Below the pieces are notes generated by a model. The model was given only the letters and a program-made list of their open reading frames with translations, was not told where the DNA came from and ran no database searches. Position numbers and translations under genes: made by a program. From JADKCL01 sp031415375 (GTDB lineage: Bacteria; Bacteroidota; Bacteroidia; J057; JADKCL01), in NCBI GenBank assembly GCA_031415375.1, contig JANORP010000307.1, positions 1 through 20,858 of the forward strand: a stretch of DNA of 20,858 bases, written 5' to 3'. Shown here piece after piece: positions 1-7,156 of the stretch. Position 1 is the first letter of the stretch. Every line of letters starts with the position of its first letter.

Positions 1-171
1 TGGGGAGGCCCGACGAACGGGTCATCCATATTACATTTATAGAAATCGGGCGAAATCTGCACAATACTGTGCACGGTCCATGATTGGGGCCACTGATTCA
101 ACGAGCGATTCTCAGGCGATCGCCCTGCTCCTCAGCAGAAAGCTCCCCCATTCAAGACCTCGGCCCCAACC
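1..171. other. Non-coding left edge, no supported gene
   Basis: I see no gene in this stretch. A 6-bp inverted repeat (TGCACA, 4-nt loop, TGTGCA) lies at 58-73. A leftward ATG at 29-27 opens a frame that leaves the window after nine codons, so it could be the start of a neighbouring gene, but there is too little sequence to judge and no clear TAnnTTTG element precedes it. Confidence 0.3.
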
Positions 172-478
172 TCAATGCGCGATGACCATGCGGTGCGTCT
201 GCAGCTGACCGTCGGCTAGCACCTGCAGGAAATATGTCCCCGCGGGCATGGCCTGCGCATCCAAGGTCCAAGCATGCACGCCAGCGGGCAGGTCTTGCGC
301 TTGCACAGGCTCAAGCACGGAACGCCCGAGCAGATCGGTGAGATTGACGCGACGTGCCAGTGACCACAATCTTGCCATCCGTCTGCAAGGCCATGTCGTT
401 GGGCGAGAGGACGTCGTTGTTCAAGACAGGATTCGTGAATCCATTGATGCCAAAACTGGAATTAATCCAGAACTGAGG
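172..478 (-). pseudogene. Remnant of a T9SS-exported Delta-60 repeat protein
   Basis: Two leftward frames are needed to read this piece. The frame from 478 to 311 encodes a Delta-60-type repeat: an SSFGINGF segment, then ALQTDGKIVVTG, which is the family signature, and then TGA at 313-311. The frame that ends with TGA at 174-172 encodes a typical T9SS type A tail: TDLLGRSVLEP, then AGTYFLQVLADG and the closing RMVIAH. The tail lacks the usual YPNP opening, and the sorting domain follows the repeat almost at once, in another frame, around 350-360. I infer an internal deletion that joined the two ends of a longer secreted beta-propeller-like gene out of frame. No start codon or signal peptide is present, and a TAA lies just upstream at 481-479. 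Calling it a dead gene is an inference from these defects. Confidence 0.65.
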
Positions 479-491
479 TTACGATAGCAAC

Positions 492-518
492 AAAAAAAGG
501 GGTCCCAATGGAACCCCT
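492..518 (-). terminator. Intrinsic terminator after the bacilliredoxin gene
   Basis: Read leftward, a GC-rich hairpin (GGGGT paired with ACCCC, extended by two more G-C pairs past one bulged base, CAAT/ATTG loop) is followed by a run of seven T. It starts about 30 nt after the bacilliredoxin stop codon, as expected for the end of that transcript. Confidence 0.75.
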
Positions 519-546
519 AGAATATCGGTGCTGGACAATTGCCGTC

Positions 547-963
547 TCAGCAAAACTCAGCAAAGGCTGCCATCAGGTTGGCGGCGATCATGTCTGCGCT
601 GCGGCCTTCGATGTGGCGACGCTCGACCATGTGCACGAGATTGCCATCTTTGAAGAGGGCAATCGCGGGTGATGATGGTGGGTAGGGTGCCATATAGGCA
701 CGGGCCTTATCGACAGCCTCGCGGTCCACGCCCGCAAACACCGTCGTAATATGGTTGGGCAATTTGGCTGATGTGCCGATCGCCTTCAAAATCCCTGGAC
801 GGGCAGCACCTGCAGCGCAGCCACATACAGAATTGACCATCACAAGCACAGTGCCTTCTTGCAAGTGCATCACGCTATCGACTTCCTCGGCGGTGTGCAG
901 CTCCTGAAATCCTTTGGTGCTGAGTTCCTCCCGCATGGGCCTTACTAATTCTGGTGGGTACAT
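547..963 (-). CDS. BrxA/BrxB family bacilliredoxin
   Basis: This 138-residue protein matches the YphP/YqiW (BrxA/BrxB) family in length and motifs. It starts MYPPELVRPMREEL, and the redox site CGC is at residues 47-49 after the strand VLVMVNSV. Family members have a thioredoxin-like fold and remove bacillithiol from oxidised protein cysteines, or act as general thiol-disulfide exchangers. The Bacteroidota members keep the CxC motif seen here. An extra cysteine is the last residue. The gene is last in the series sufB-C-D-S-T-brx, 126 nt after sufT, separated from it by a heptad repeat. It has its own TAnnTTTG promoter candidate and a terminator behind it, so it may be transcribed both with and apart from the suf genes. 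The family call is firm; the exact thiol substrate is unknown. Confidence 0.93.
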   Translation of the reverse strand: MYPPELVRPMREELSTKGFQELHTAEEVDSVMHLQEGTVLVMVNSVCGCAAGAARPGILKAIGTSAKLPNHITTVFAGVDREAVDKARAYMAPYPPSSPAIALFKDGNLVHMVERRHIEGRSADMIAANLMAAFAEFC

Positions 964-985
964 ATTTTTCAGTGTTAATGTTCTA

Positions 986-993
986 CAAAATTA
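986..993 (-). promoter_or_regulatory. Promoter -7 element for the bacilliredoxin gene
   Basis: The leftward strand reads TAATTTTG, an exact match to the Bacteroidota -7 consensus TAnnTTTG, 22 nt before the ATG at 963. A TTG lies 23 nt further upstream, a slightly long spacing for the -33 element, and falls inside the heptad repeat. The predicted leader is about 15-20 nt. Confidence 0.5.
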
Positions 994-1002
994 TTCTCGA
1001 TT

Positions 1003-1091
1003 CAGTTAGCAGTTAGCAATTAGCAGTTAGAAGTTGAGAAATCGCCAATGAAACTGCTAACTGCTAACTGCTAACTGCTACCTACTAACTC
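1003..1091. repeat. Heptad repeat with inverted second half, copy 1
   Basis: Five consecutive 7-bp units at 1003-1037 fit the consensus CARTTAG. After a 16-nt spacer, five units of the reverse complement (CTGCTAA register) fill 1054-1088. The two halves can pair over roughly 25 bp with few mismatches. The right end abuts and overlaps the sufT stop codon (1092-1090); the left end lies just upstream of the bacilliredoxin promoter candidate. Confidence 0.85.
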
Positions 1092-1434
1092 ACATAAAGC
1101 CTAGCTCCAACTTCGCCTCTTCACTCATCATGCTTTGCTCCCATGGTGGGTCGAAGGTGATTTCCACCTCGACGCTTTTGACCTCGGGGATCAACTCGAC
1201 CTTGTTTTGGATCTCGCCTGGCAAACTGCCCGCTACCGGACAATTGGGAGACGTGAGGGTCATGCGAATGTGTACATGCGCAAAGGGCGAAACGGCGATC
1301 TCATAGATCAGGCCGAGGTCATAGATATTGACGGGGATCTCGGGGTCGAAGATCGACTTGAGGACATCCAGGGTCCTGTTTTCGAGGTCCAATGCCAATT
1401 CGGGATCGATTTGCTCCATCACATTTGCCATCAT
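1090..1434 (-). CDS. sufT: SUF-associated MIP18/DUF59 family protein (SufT)
   Basis: The 114-residue product has the MIP18/DUF59 signature: DPEIPVNIYDLGLIY at residues 30-44, the conserved cysteine in TLTSPNCPVAG (Cys65), and DPPW at 95-98. Proteins of this type in suf operons (SufT/YitW) help deliver Fe-S clusters to target enzymes. I place the start at the ATG at 1434 because it overlaps the sufS stop as ATGA, a usual translational-coupling arrangement. The open frame continues upstream to 1563, but that extension lies inside sufS and has no family similarity. ATG codons two and six in this frame (about 1431 and 1419) are possible alternatives. Its position directly after sufS supports a role in cluster maturation rather than aromatic-acid metabolism (PaaD), the other branch of the family. 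Confidence 0.9.
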   Translation of the reverse strand: MMANVMEQIDPELALDLENRTLDVLKSIFDPEIPVNIYDLGLIYEIAVSPFAHVHIRMTLTSPNCPVAGSLPGEIQNKVELIPEVKSVEVEITFDPPWEQSMMSEEAKLELGFM

Positions 1435-2681
1435 TGAAACATCCTGATCACTTTGTGGATTCCTTGCACAAGGCGATCGACCTCCTCCAAGGTGTTGTAA
1501 AATGCGAAACTTGCACGGGTGGTGGCAGGCACTTGAAAGCGCTCCATCAACGGTTGGGTGCAATGGTGCCCAGTGCGCACCGCGATGCCTTGGTGGTCTA
1601 GCAGCGTGCCTACATCACTCGGATGGATGCCATCGATCACAAACGAGATCACGGCGACCTTTTCCCGTGCAGTACCGATGATGCGCAGTCCTGGGATTTC
1701 CAGCAGCCGCTCAGTCGCGACCGCCAATAAATACTGCTCATGCGCGAGCGCACCTGCATGGTCGAGTTGATTCAGATACGTGATCGCTGCCCCGAGGCCC
1801 GCAAAGCCCGCAATATTGGGGGTGCCAGCCTCAAATTTATGCGGCAACTCGTTGAAGGTCGTGTGCTCAAGTGTCACGCGGTCGATCATGTCACCGCCAC
1901 CTTGGTAAGGTCGCATCGCATGCAACCATTTTTCCTTGCCATAGAGCACACCCGTACCTGTCGGCCCAAAAAGTTTGTGCCCACTGAAGGCATAAAAATC
2001 GACGTCCAAGTCCTGCACATCGACTTTCAAGTGCGGCACGGCTTGCGCACCATCGAGCAAGACTGGGATGCCAGCTGCATGGGCGAGGGCGATCAATTCC
2101 TTGACAGGATTGATCGTGCCGAGGGTATTGGAGACATGTGAAACGGCGACCAATTTTGTGCGGTCCGTCAGCAAGGCAGGCACAGCTGCCATGTCCAGTT
2201 CGCCAGCATCCGTCAAGGGAATCGCCTTGACCTTGATACCCGACCGCGTTGCGAGCAAGTGCCAAGGCACGATGTTGGCGTGGTGCTCCATGCCTGAGAT
2301 CAGAATCTCATCGCCGGCCTGGAGCAATTCACCAAAACTACTTGCGACCAAATTGATGGCCTCGGTCGTGCCCTTGGTGAAAATCACCTGGTGACGATGC
2401 AATGCATTGATATGTGCCGTGATCAAGTCGCGGCTACCTTCATACAAGCGTGTGGCTTGGTCGCTCAGGTAATGCACGCCACGGTGCACGTTGGCATTGG
2501 CAGTTGCATAATAGTCGCTTGTAGCGTCGATGACAGCCTGCGGTTTTTGCCCGGTCGCTGCGTTGTCGAGATAGACCAGTGGCTTGCCATAAGCAAGGGT
2601 GTGCAGGATAGGAAAATCGGCGCGCACCTTGTCCAGATTGAATGGTTTCACGTCGGTCATAGTAGGTGCGAGGACTTCCAT
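1431..2681 (-). CDS. sufS: Cysteine desulfurase SufS
   Basis: This 416-residue PLP enzyme takes sulfur from L-cysteine as a persulfide and passes it to the SufBCD scaffold. It has the full class II (SufS/CsdA) layout: LVYLDNAATGQKP near residues 35-47, MEHHANIVPW at 131-140, Asp210 and Gln213 in LLDGAQ, the PLP lysine Lys236 in SGHKLFGPTGTG, and the catalytic Cys374 in RTGHHCTQP. Length is normal for the family. The start at 2681 lies 1 nt after the sufD stop, and an alternative ATG is seven codons further in (2660). The stop overlaps the sufT start by ATGA. No SufE or SufU is visible in the window, so the sulfur acceptor, if one is needed, must be encoded elsewhere. Confidence 0.97.
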   Translation of the reverse strand: MEVLAPTMTDVKPFNLDKVRADFPILHTLAYGKPLVYLDNAATGQKPQAVIDATSDYYATANANVHRGVHYLSDQATRLYEGSRDLITAHINALHRHQVIFTKGTTEAINLVASSFGELLQAGDEILISGMEHHANIVPWHLLATRSGIKVKAIPLTDAGELDMAAVPALLTDRTKLVAVSHVSNTLGTINPVKELIALAHAAGIPVLLDGAQAVPHLKVDVQDLDVDFYAFSGHKLFGPTGTGVLYGKEKWLHAMRPYQGGGDMIDRVTLEHTTFNELPHKFEAGTPNIAGFAGLGAAITYLNQLDHAGALAHEQYLLAVATERLLEIPGLRIIGTAREKVAVISFVIDGIHPSDVGTLLDHQGIAVRTGHHCTQPLMERFQVPATTRASFAFYNTLEEVDRLVQGIHKVIRMFQ

Positions 2682-2682
2682 G

Positions 2683-4008
2683 TCATTCTCCAGCTAATTT
2701 TTCCAACAAGTAGGCTTGCAAGGATTCCCGCAATTCAGGAATCGAAATTTGCGCCAGTACCTCTGCACCAAATGCATACGTGAGGAGTGCCTTGGCCTTG
2801 CCGACGCTCAGACCGCGGCTGCGCATGTAGAATAGGCTCGTCTCGTCCAGACGACCCGTGGTTGCGCCATGGGAGCACTTCACGTCATCGGCGAAGATTT
2901 CCAATTGTGGCTTGGTATTGACCGTCGCGCCATCGCTCAGCAACAAGGTCTTGTTGCTCTGGAAGGCGTTGGTCTTTTGGGCGTCGGGGCGCACCATTAC
3001 CTTGCCATTGAAGACACAGGTGCTGTGGCCGTTCAAGACCGATTTATAAGTCTCGTTGCTGTAGCAATGCGGCTGCGCATGATCGACCAGCGTATGGTGA
3101 TCGACATGGGTATTGCCATTGAGCAGCGTGAGCCCGTTCAGATAGGTATTGCAAGCGGTGCCGAGGTGCAGGGCCTGTACATTGTTGCGGATGATATTGC
3201 CTTGTGAGCTCATGACCGTCGATCGGAATGTGCTGCCTGTGCCTTGATGCACCTGTGCGAAATGGGTCAAAGAAAAGAATTCGCCGACCTCATTTTGGAT
3301 GCTGATCAATTCGAGGTGAGCGCCATCGCCGACGACAATCTCCGAAACATGGTTTTCCCAAACCTTGCCATCTGACCAATTGTGCCAGATCTCGATCACC
3401 TTGGCTTCTGAGTGATGCTCGGCCACGATCAGCGTGCGTGCATTGGACATCACCTGATCGCCATAGCCGAGGTGTACGACCATGATCGGCTCCGTCGAAA
3501 TGGTGTTTGCGAGGATGCGGATGTATGCACCATCGGTGGCAATGGCCGTGTTGAGGGCCACAAGTGCATGGCCCTCGTTGGCGGCTATCTGCGCGTAGTG
3601 GTCCATGACCGCTACATCGCCGCTTTCCAAGGCTGCCTTGAGGCTGCCGACCTGCAGGGTGCCTGCCTGAATGCTGGACAATGCTGCATCAAAGTGCCCA
3701 TTGACCAAGACGATTACGGTGCCACCGAGACCAGCAGGTAGCACACGGGCATGCAGCTCGGCTGCCGTCAAGGGCGTCGATACTGCACGGAATGCTGGGG
3801 CGTAGCTGCCCGTCACCAAGCCACGGATGCTGGTGTATTTCCACTCCTCATGCTTGGTCGTCGGGAAGCCCAAGCGCTCAAATTCGCGGATGGCTGTATT
3901 GCGCAATGCCATGACCTCGGGGGCGAGCCCGCTCGAAAAGCTTTTCAGCATTTCGAAATTGCCGACCCAGCCGGTGACTTCAGATGCGATATCGATGGTG
4001 GATGTCAT
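2683..4008 (-). CDS. sufD: Fe-S cluster assembly scaffold subunit SufD
   Basis: SufD pairs with SufB on a SufC dimer in the cytosolic SufBC2D scaffold. The 441-residue product ends in the SufB/SufD beta-helix core with the family motif IFADDVKCSHGATTG followed by LDETSLFYMRSRG. His380 in CSHGATTG should correspond to the SufD histidine placed at the SufB-SufD interface in Escherichia coli (His360). The N-terminal helical part (residues 1 to about 100) contains TKHEEWKYTSIRGL, typical of SufD. The frame is open to 4056, but only a TTG is available there and it would overlap sufC by 40 nt. I therefore chose the ATG at 4008, 8 nt after the sufC stop. The family call rests on motif, length and position between sufC and sufS. 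Confidence 0.95.
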   Translation of the reverse strand: MTSTIDIASEVTGWVGNFEMLKSFSSGLAPEVMALRNTAIREFERLGFPTTKHEEWKYTSIRGLVTGSYAPAFRAVSTPLTAAELHARVLPAGLGGTVIVLVNGHFDAALSSIQAGTLQVGSLKAALESGDVAVMDHYAQIAANEGHALVALNTAIATDGAYIRILANTISTEPIMVVHLGYGDQVMSNARTLIVAEHHSEAKVIEIWHNWSDGKVWENHVSEIVVGDGAHLELISIQNEVGEFFSLTHFAQVHQGTGSTFRSTVMSSQGNIIRNNVQALHLGTACNTYLNGLTLLNGNTHVDHHTLVDHAQPHCYSNETYKSVLNGHSTCVFNGKVMVRPDAQKTNAFQSNKTLLLSDGATVNTKPQLEIFADDVKCSHGATTGRLDETSLFYMRSRGLSVGKAKALLTYAFGAEVLAQISIPELRESLQAYLLEKLAGE

Positions 4009-4016
4009 GCTGGTAT

Positions 4017-4784
4017 TCAAACTGTTGGGACGCCGTCGGCCTCTGCTTTGATCCAATCGTAACCTTTTTCTTCCAGCTCCATCGCCAGTTCCTTGGTGCC
4101 AGACTTCACGATGCGGCCATTGTACAAAACATGGACGAAATCGGGCACGATGTAGTCGAGTAAGCGCTGATAGTGGGTCACCACAATCACCGCATTGTTG
4201 GCGTTTTTGAGCTTGTTCACGCCATTGGCAACGATGCGTAGCGCGTCGATGTCGAGGCCAGAGTCTGTCTCGTCGAGCAGCGCGAGTTTGGGCTCCAACA
4301 TGGCCATTTGGAAAATCTCGTTGCGTTTCTTTTCGCCACCCGAGAAACCTTCATTCACCGAGCGCTCCATGATGAGCTTCGTATCGATCTCCACCAATTT
4401 GGCCTTCTCCCGCATCATGGCGAGAAAGTCCTTGGCGGAGAGGTATTCCTGCCCGCGTGCCTTGCGGATCTCTTCGATGGCCGTCTTCAAGAAGGTCACG
4501 GTGGTGATGCCCGGGATCTCGACGGGATATTGAAACGCCAGGAAAATTCCTGCCCAAGCTCGTGCCTCGGCACTGAGCTCCAGCAAGTCTTGCCCCTCAA
4601 AGGTCACAGTACCTTCTGTGACCGTATAGTCCTCGCGCCCCGCCAAAACCGAGGCCAAGGTGCTTTTGCCAGAGCCATTGGGGCCCATGATCGCATGGAC
4701 TTCGCCAGCATTCACCGACAGGTTAATCCCTTTCAAGATTTCCTTGTCCTCGACACTGACTTTTAAGTTTTTGATTTCTAACAT
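4017..4784 (-). CDS. sufC: Fe-S assembly ATPase SufC
   Basis: The 255-residue protein is a stand-alone ABC-type ATPase without membrane segments. Motifs are in order: Walker A GPNGSGKST (34-42), Q-loop FQYPVEIPG (84-92), signature FSGGEKKRNE (147-156), Walker B LALLDETDSGLD (167-178) and switch His204 in VVTHYQRLL. The FSGGEKKR signature and LDETDSGLDIDAL are specific to SufC among ABC proteins. ATP hydrolysis by the SufC dimer remodels SufB-SufD so that the cluster can be built at their interface. The start ATG at 4784 gives the usual MLEIKNL beginning. A heptad repeat fills most of the 136-nt gap to sufB, and no promoter match is visible there, so sufC probably depends on read-through from sufB. 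Confidence 0.97.
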   Translation of the reverse strand: MLEIKNLKVSVEDKEILKGINLSVNAGEVHAIMGPNGSGKSTLASVLAGREDYTVTEGTVTFEGQDLLELSAEARAWAGIFLAFQYPVEIPGITTVTFLKTAIEEIRKARGQEYLSAKDFLAMMREKAKLVEIDTKLIMERSVNEGFSGGEKKRNEIFQMAMLEPKLALLDETDSGLDIDALRIVANGVNKLKNANNAVIVVTHYQRLLDYIVPDFVHVLYNGRIVKSGTKELAMELEEKGYDWIKAEADGVPTV

Positions 4785-4810
4785 TCTTATCGCGATTAGT
4801 GAGCAGGTAA

Positions 4811-4923
4811 CAGTTAGCAGTTAGCAGTTAGCAGTTAGCAGTTGATAGATGCTCAACTACTCACTGCTAACTGCTAATTGCTAACTACTAACTCTCCATT
4901 TTTCATTTTCAATTCTCAATTTA
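4811..4923. repeat. Heptad repeat with inverted second half, copy 2
   Basis: Four perfect 7-bp units of CAGTTAG and one CAGTTGA (4811-4845) are followed by a short irregular centre and then by units in the opposite orientation (CTAACTG, CTAATTG and relatives). These grade into CATTTTT- and CAATTCT-like heptads up to 4923. The right end supplies the sufB stop codon (TAA at 4923-4921). The element lies inside the suf operon, where a folded hairpin could affect the sufB:sufC ratio. Confidence 0.85.
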
Positions 4924-6366
4924 CCCTACGCTTCCTTCCAAGCTGATCGCCAGCAACTTGCGCGCCTCCACGGCAAATTCCATGGGGAGATTTTTGAGGA
5001 CGGCATTGGAGAAGCCATTGACGATGAGGCTGATGGCCTTCTCTTGGTCGATGCCGCGCTGCTGACAGTAAAAGATCTGGTCTTCACCGATTTTGCTTGT
5101 CGTCGCCTCATGCTCGACTTGCCCGCTCGGGTGGTTGACCTCTATATAAGGAAAGGTGTGCGCCCCGCACTTGTCGCCCAACAGCAGCGAATCGCATTGC
5201 GAGAAGTTGCGCGCACCTTCGGCAGACTTCATAATCTTGACGAGTCCACGGTAAGAGTTTTGGCTTTTGCCAGCCGAGATGCCCTTGCTGATGATCGTGC
5301 TGCGGGTATTTTTCCCGATATGGACCATTTTGGTGCCTGTATCGGCTTGTTGGCGGCCATTGGTGAGCGCCACACTGTAAAACTCACCGACAGAATTGTC
5401 GCCTGTGAGGTAACAACTTGGGTATTTCCAGGTGATGGCGCTGCCTGTCTCGACCTGTGTCCAGCTGATCTTGCTGTTTTTGCCGAGGCAATTGCCGCGC
5501 TTGGTCACAAAGTTGAAGATGCCGCCCTTGCCGTCTTTGTCGCCCGGATACCAGTTTTGCACGGTCGAGTATTTGATCTCGGCATTGTCGTGGGTGATGA
5601 GCTCCACAATCGCGGCATGCAGCTGATTTTCATCCCGCTGCGGGGCGGTGCATCCCTCCAGATAGCTTACGTAGGAGCCTTCGTCGGCGATGATGAGCGT
5701 GCGCTCAAATTGGCCTGTATTGGCCTCATTGATGCGGAAATAGGTCGATAGCTCCATCGGGCAACGCACTCCCTTGGGAATATAGACAAATGAGCCGTCA
5801 CTGAAGACAGCAGAGTTCAGTGCAGCGTAGAAATTGTCGTTGTAAGGCACCACCGTGCCCAGGTATTTGCGTAGCAGGTCAGGAAATTCCTGTACAGCCT
5901 CCCCAAAGCTCATGAAAATCACGCCCATGTCGCTCAGCTTCTCACGAAAGGTCGTGACCACCGAGGTGCTGTCCCAGACGATATCCACAGCGACGCCAGC
6001 AAGCACTTTTTGCTCTTCAAGTGGAATGCCCAGCTTTTTGAAGGTCGCCAGCAATTCTGGATCGACCTCGTCCAGGCTATTGAGCTTGGGCTTGTTTTTG
6101 GGCGCTGAATAATAGGTGATGTCTTGGAAATCAATGGCCGGATAGTGGACATTTTGCCAATGAGGCTCCTTCATGGTGAGCCAGTACCTGAAAGCCCGCA
6201 GACGCCACTCAAGCAGCCACTCCGGTTCATTTTTCTTGGCGGAGATCATGCGCACGGTATCTTCCGTGAGTCCACGCGGGGCTGTATCTGTCTCAATATC
6301 AGTTACAAAACCGTAGGCATAGTCCTGTGCGGCAATATCTTCTATCGTTTTTAAATCCTCACTCAT
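4921..6366 (-). CDS. sufB: Fe-S cluster assembly scaffold subunit SufB
   Basis: SufB is the main scaffold on which the Fe-S cluster is built. The 481-residue product shows the SufB hallmarks: WLLEWRLRAFRYW near the N-terminus, YIPKGVRCPMELSTYFRIN in the middle, and near the end CGAHTFPYIEVNHPSG with Cys400, matching the E. coli scaffold Cys405. HEATTSKIGEDQ then gives His419 and Glu420. The ATG at 6366 is preferred. The frame reaches 6405, but only through a TTG that lies inside the promoter -7 element, so it could not be in the mRNA. The gene is first in the leftward suf operon. A control site may lie in the sufB/uma2 intergenic region, but no known Fe-S regulator box (IscR/RirA) is recognisable. 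Confidence 0.97.
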   Translation of the reverse strand: MSEDLKTIEDIAAQDYAYGFVTDIETDTAPRGLTEDTVRMISAKKNEPEWLLEWRLRAFRYWLTMKEPHWQNVHYPAIDFQDITYYSAPKNKPKLNSLDEVDPELLATFKKLGIPLEEQKVLAGVAVDIVWDSTSVVTTFREKLSDMGVIFMSFGEAVQEFPDLLRKYLGTVVPYNDNFYAALNSAVFSDGSFVYIPKGVRCPMELSTYFRINEANTGQFERTLIIADEGSYVSYLEGCTAPQRDENQLHAAIVELITHDNAEIKYSTVQNWYPGDKDGKGGIFNFVTKRGNCLGKNSKISWTQVETGSAITWKYPSCYLTGDNSVGEFYSVALTNGRQQADTGTKMVHIGKNTRSTIISKGISAGKSQNSYRGLVKIMKSAEGARNFSQCDSLLLGDKCGAHTFPYIEVNHPSGQVEHEATTSKIGEDQIFYCQQRGIDQEKAISLIVNGFSNAVLKNLPMEFAVEARKLLAISLEGSVG

Positions 6367-6402
6367 CCACCAATTCTTATTTAGACTAATTCTATATAAG
6401 GG

Positions 6403-6410
6403 CAAAAGTA
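6403..6410 (-). promoter_or_regulatory. Promoter -7 element of the suf operon
   Basis: The leftward strand reads TACTTTTG, an exact match to Bacteroidota TAnnTTTG, 36 nt before the sufB ATG. A perfect -33 TTG is not present at the usual distance; TTC lies about 19 nt upstream. The predicted leader is about 30 nt. It also decides the sufB start, since the upstream TTG at 6405 falls within the element. Confidence 0.6.
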
Positions 6411-6460
6411 CGAATCTTTAACTCTTAGGGAATTGGAATGTTTGATTTTTTTGAGGGTAT

Positions 6461-6472
6461 CCTTATATAAGG
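6461..6472. promoter_or_regulatory. 12-bp palindrome in the sufB/uma2 divergent region
   Basis: CCTTATATAAGG is a perfect palindrome about 50 bp upstream of the sufB -7 element. A related half (TATATAAGGG) lies at 6393-6402, next to the same promoter. Two copies around one promoter resemble an operator pair, but the protein that might bind is unknown, and similar TATATAAG strings also occur inside coding regions (near 5143 and 8485), which weakens the case. Confidence 0.3.
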
Positions 6473-6574
6473 AGCCGCACAATGGAGGCTAAACAGGGCA
6501 GGCCCCTTCGATCCAGATGCAGACGATGGCAACTTCGAGGTTTTCGCGTTTGCGAAATATTTGTAAATTTGGAT

Positions 6575-7156
6575 ATGAATGTCGCTGAAAAGAAAAAAAA
6601 GGTAACCATTCAGGAGTATGCCGCTTATGTGCAATCGATCGAAGGCAGGGCAGAATACTACGACGGGGTGATCTATGACATGGCGGAAAAAACCGACAAT
6701 CACAGCAAGATTGGAGGCAATGTCCTTACTGCACTCAACATCGCCCTTGCCAACAAAAATTGTTCGGTTTTTGGGGCCGATTCCAACCTTGAGATCGAGG
6801 TGCAAGATGCCTCGGTGATGCCCGATGTACACGTGAGCTGCGGAGAGCCTGAAATCTCCAAGCGTGGCACAGGATTCCATACCAATGCGACGGTGGTCGT
6901 GGAGGTGCTCTCGCCTAGTACCGCTGGCTATGACCGTGGCGACAAGTTTCATCGCTACATGTTGGTCGCAGACTTGATGGAATACCTGCTTGTCGATCAA
7001 TTTGAACCGCGTGTGGACGTGTTGCGCCGCCAAGAAACGGGTTTCTGGACATTTCAAACCTACTTCGGTTTGGATCAGGTCATTCTCCTTAGTTCGTTGT
7101 GCATCGAGCTCCCTTTGGCCGCGATTTATGCCAAGGTAAAGTTTGAGGCGAAGTAA
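6575..7156 (+). CDS. Uma2 family (DUF820) putative restriction-endonuclease-fold protein
   Basis: The 193-residue protein has the Uma2/DUF820 pattern of a PD-(D/E)xK nuclease fold. It begins with a TIQEY segment and RAEYYDGVIYDM, followed by Pro83-Asp84 in VMPDVHV and Glu110 in VVVEVLSPST. Lys124 is in DRGDKFHRYM and is followed by EYLLVDQ. All presumed catalytic positions are kept, so it may be active, but the biological target of Uma2 proteins is not established; they are abundant in cyanobacteria and occur in many Bacteroidota. I chose the ATG at 6575. The frame is open from an ATG at 6482, but the extra 31 residues look unlike the family. A TAAATTTG at 6564-6571 resembles a -7 element but would start transcription at or inside the chosen start codon. 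The gene stands alone, divergent from sufB. Confidence 0.82.
   Translation: MNVAEKKKKVTIQEYAAYVQSIEGRAEYYDGVIYDMAEKTDNHSKIGGNVLTALNIALANKNCSVFGADSNLEIEVQDASVMPDVHVSCGEPEISKRGTGFHTNATVVVEVLSPSTAGYDRGDKFHRYMLVADLMEYLLVDQFEPRVDVLRRQETGFWTFQTYFGLDQVILLSSLCIELPLAAIYAKVKFEAK

Noticed and set aside
4811..4923. CRISPR-like array
   Set aside because: The regular unit is only 7 bp, there are no unique spacers and no cas genes; it is a simple tandem/inverted heptad repeat.
5142..5152. TATATAAGG string inside sufB (and TTATATAAG near 8485) as further operator copies
   Set aside because: Both are inside coding sequence in unremarkable positions, so they are more likely chance and rather argue against the specificity of the intergenic motif.
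5044..5751. Rightward 235-codon open frame inside sufB
   Set aside because: It is antisense to the most conserved part of SufB and has no similarity that I recognise.
6564..6571. TAAATTTG as the promoter of the Uma2 gene
   Set aside because: It matches the -7 consensus, but transcription would start at or within the chosen start codon at 6575, and no -33 element is at the right distance.
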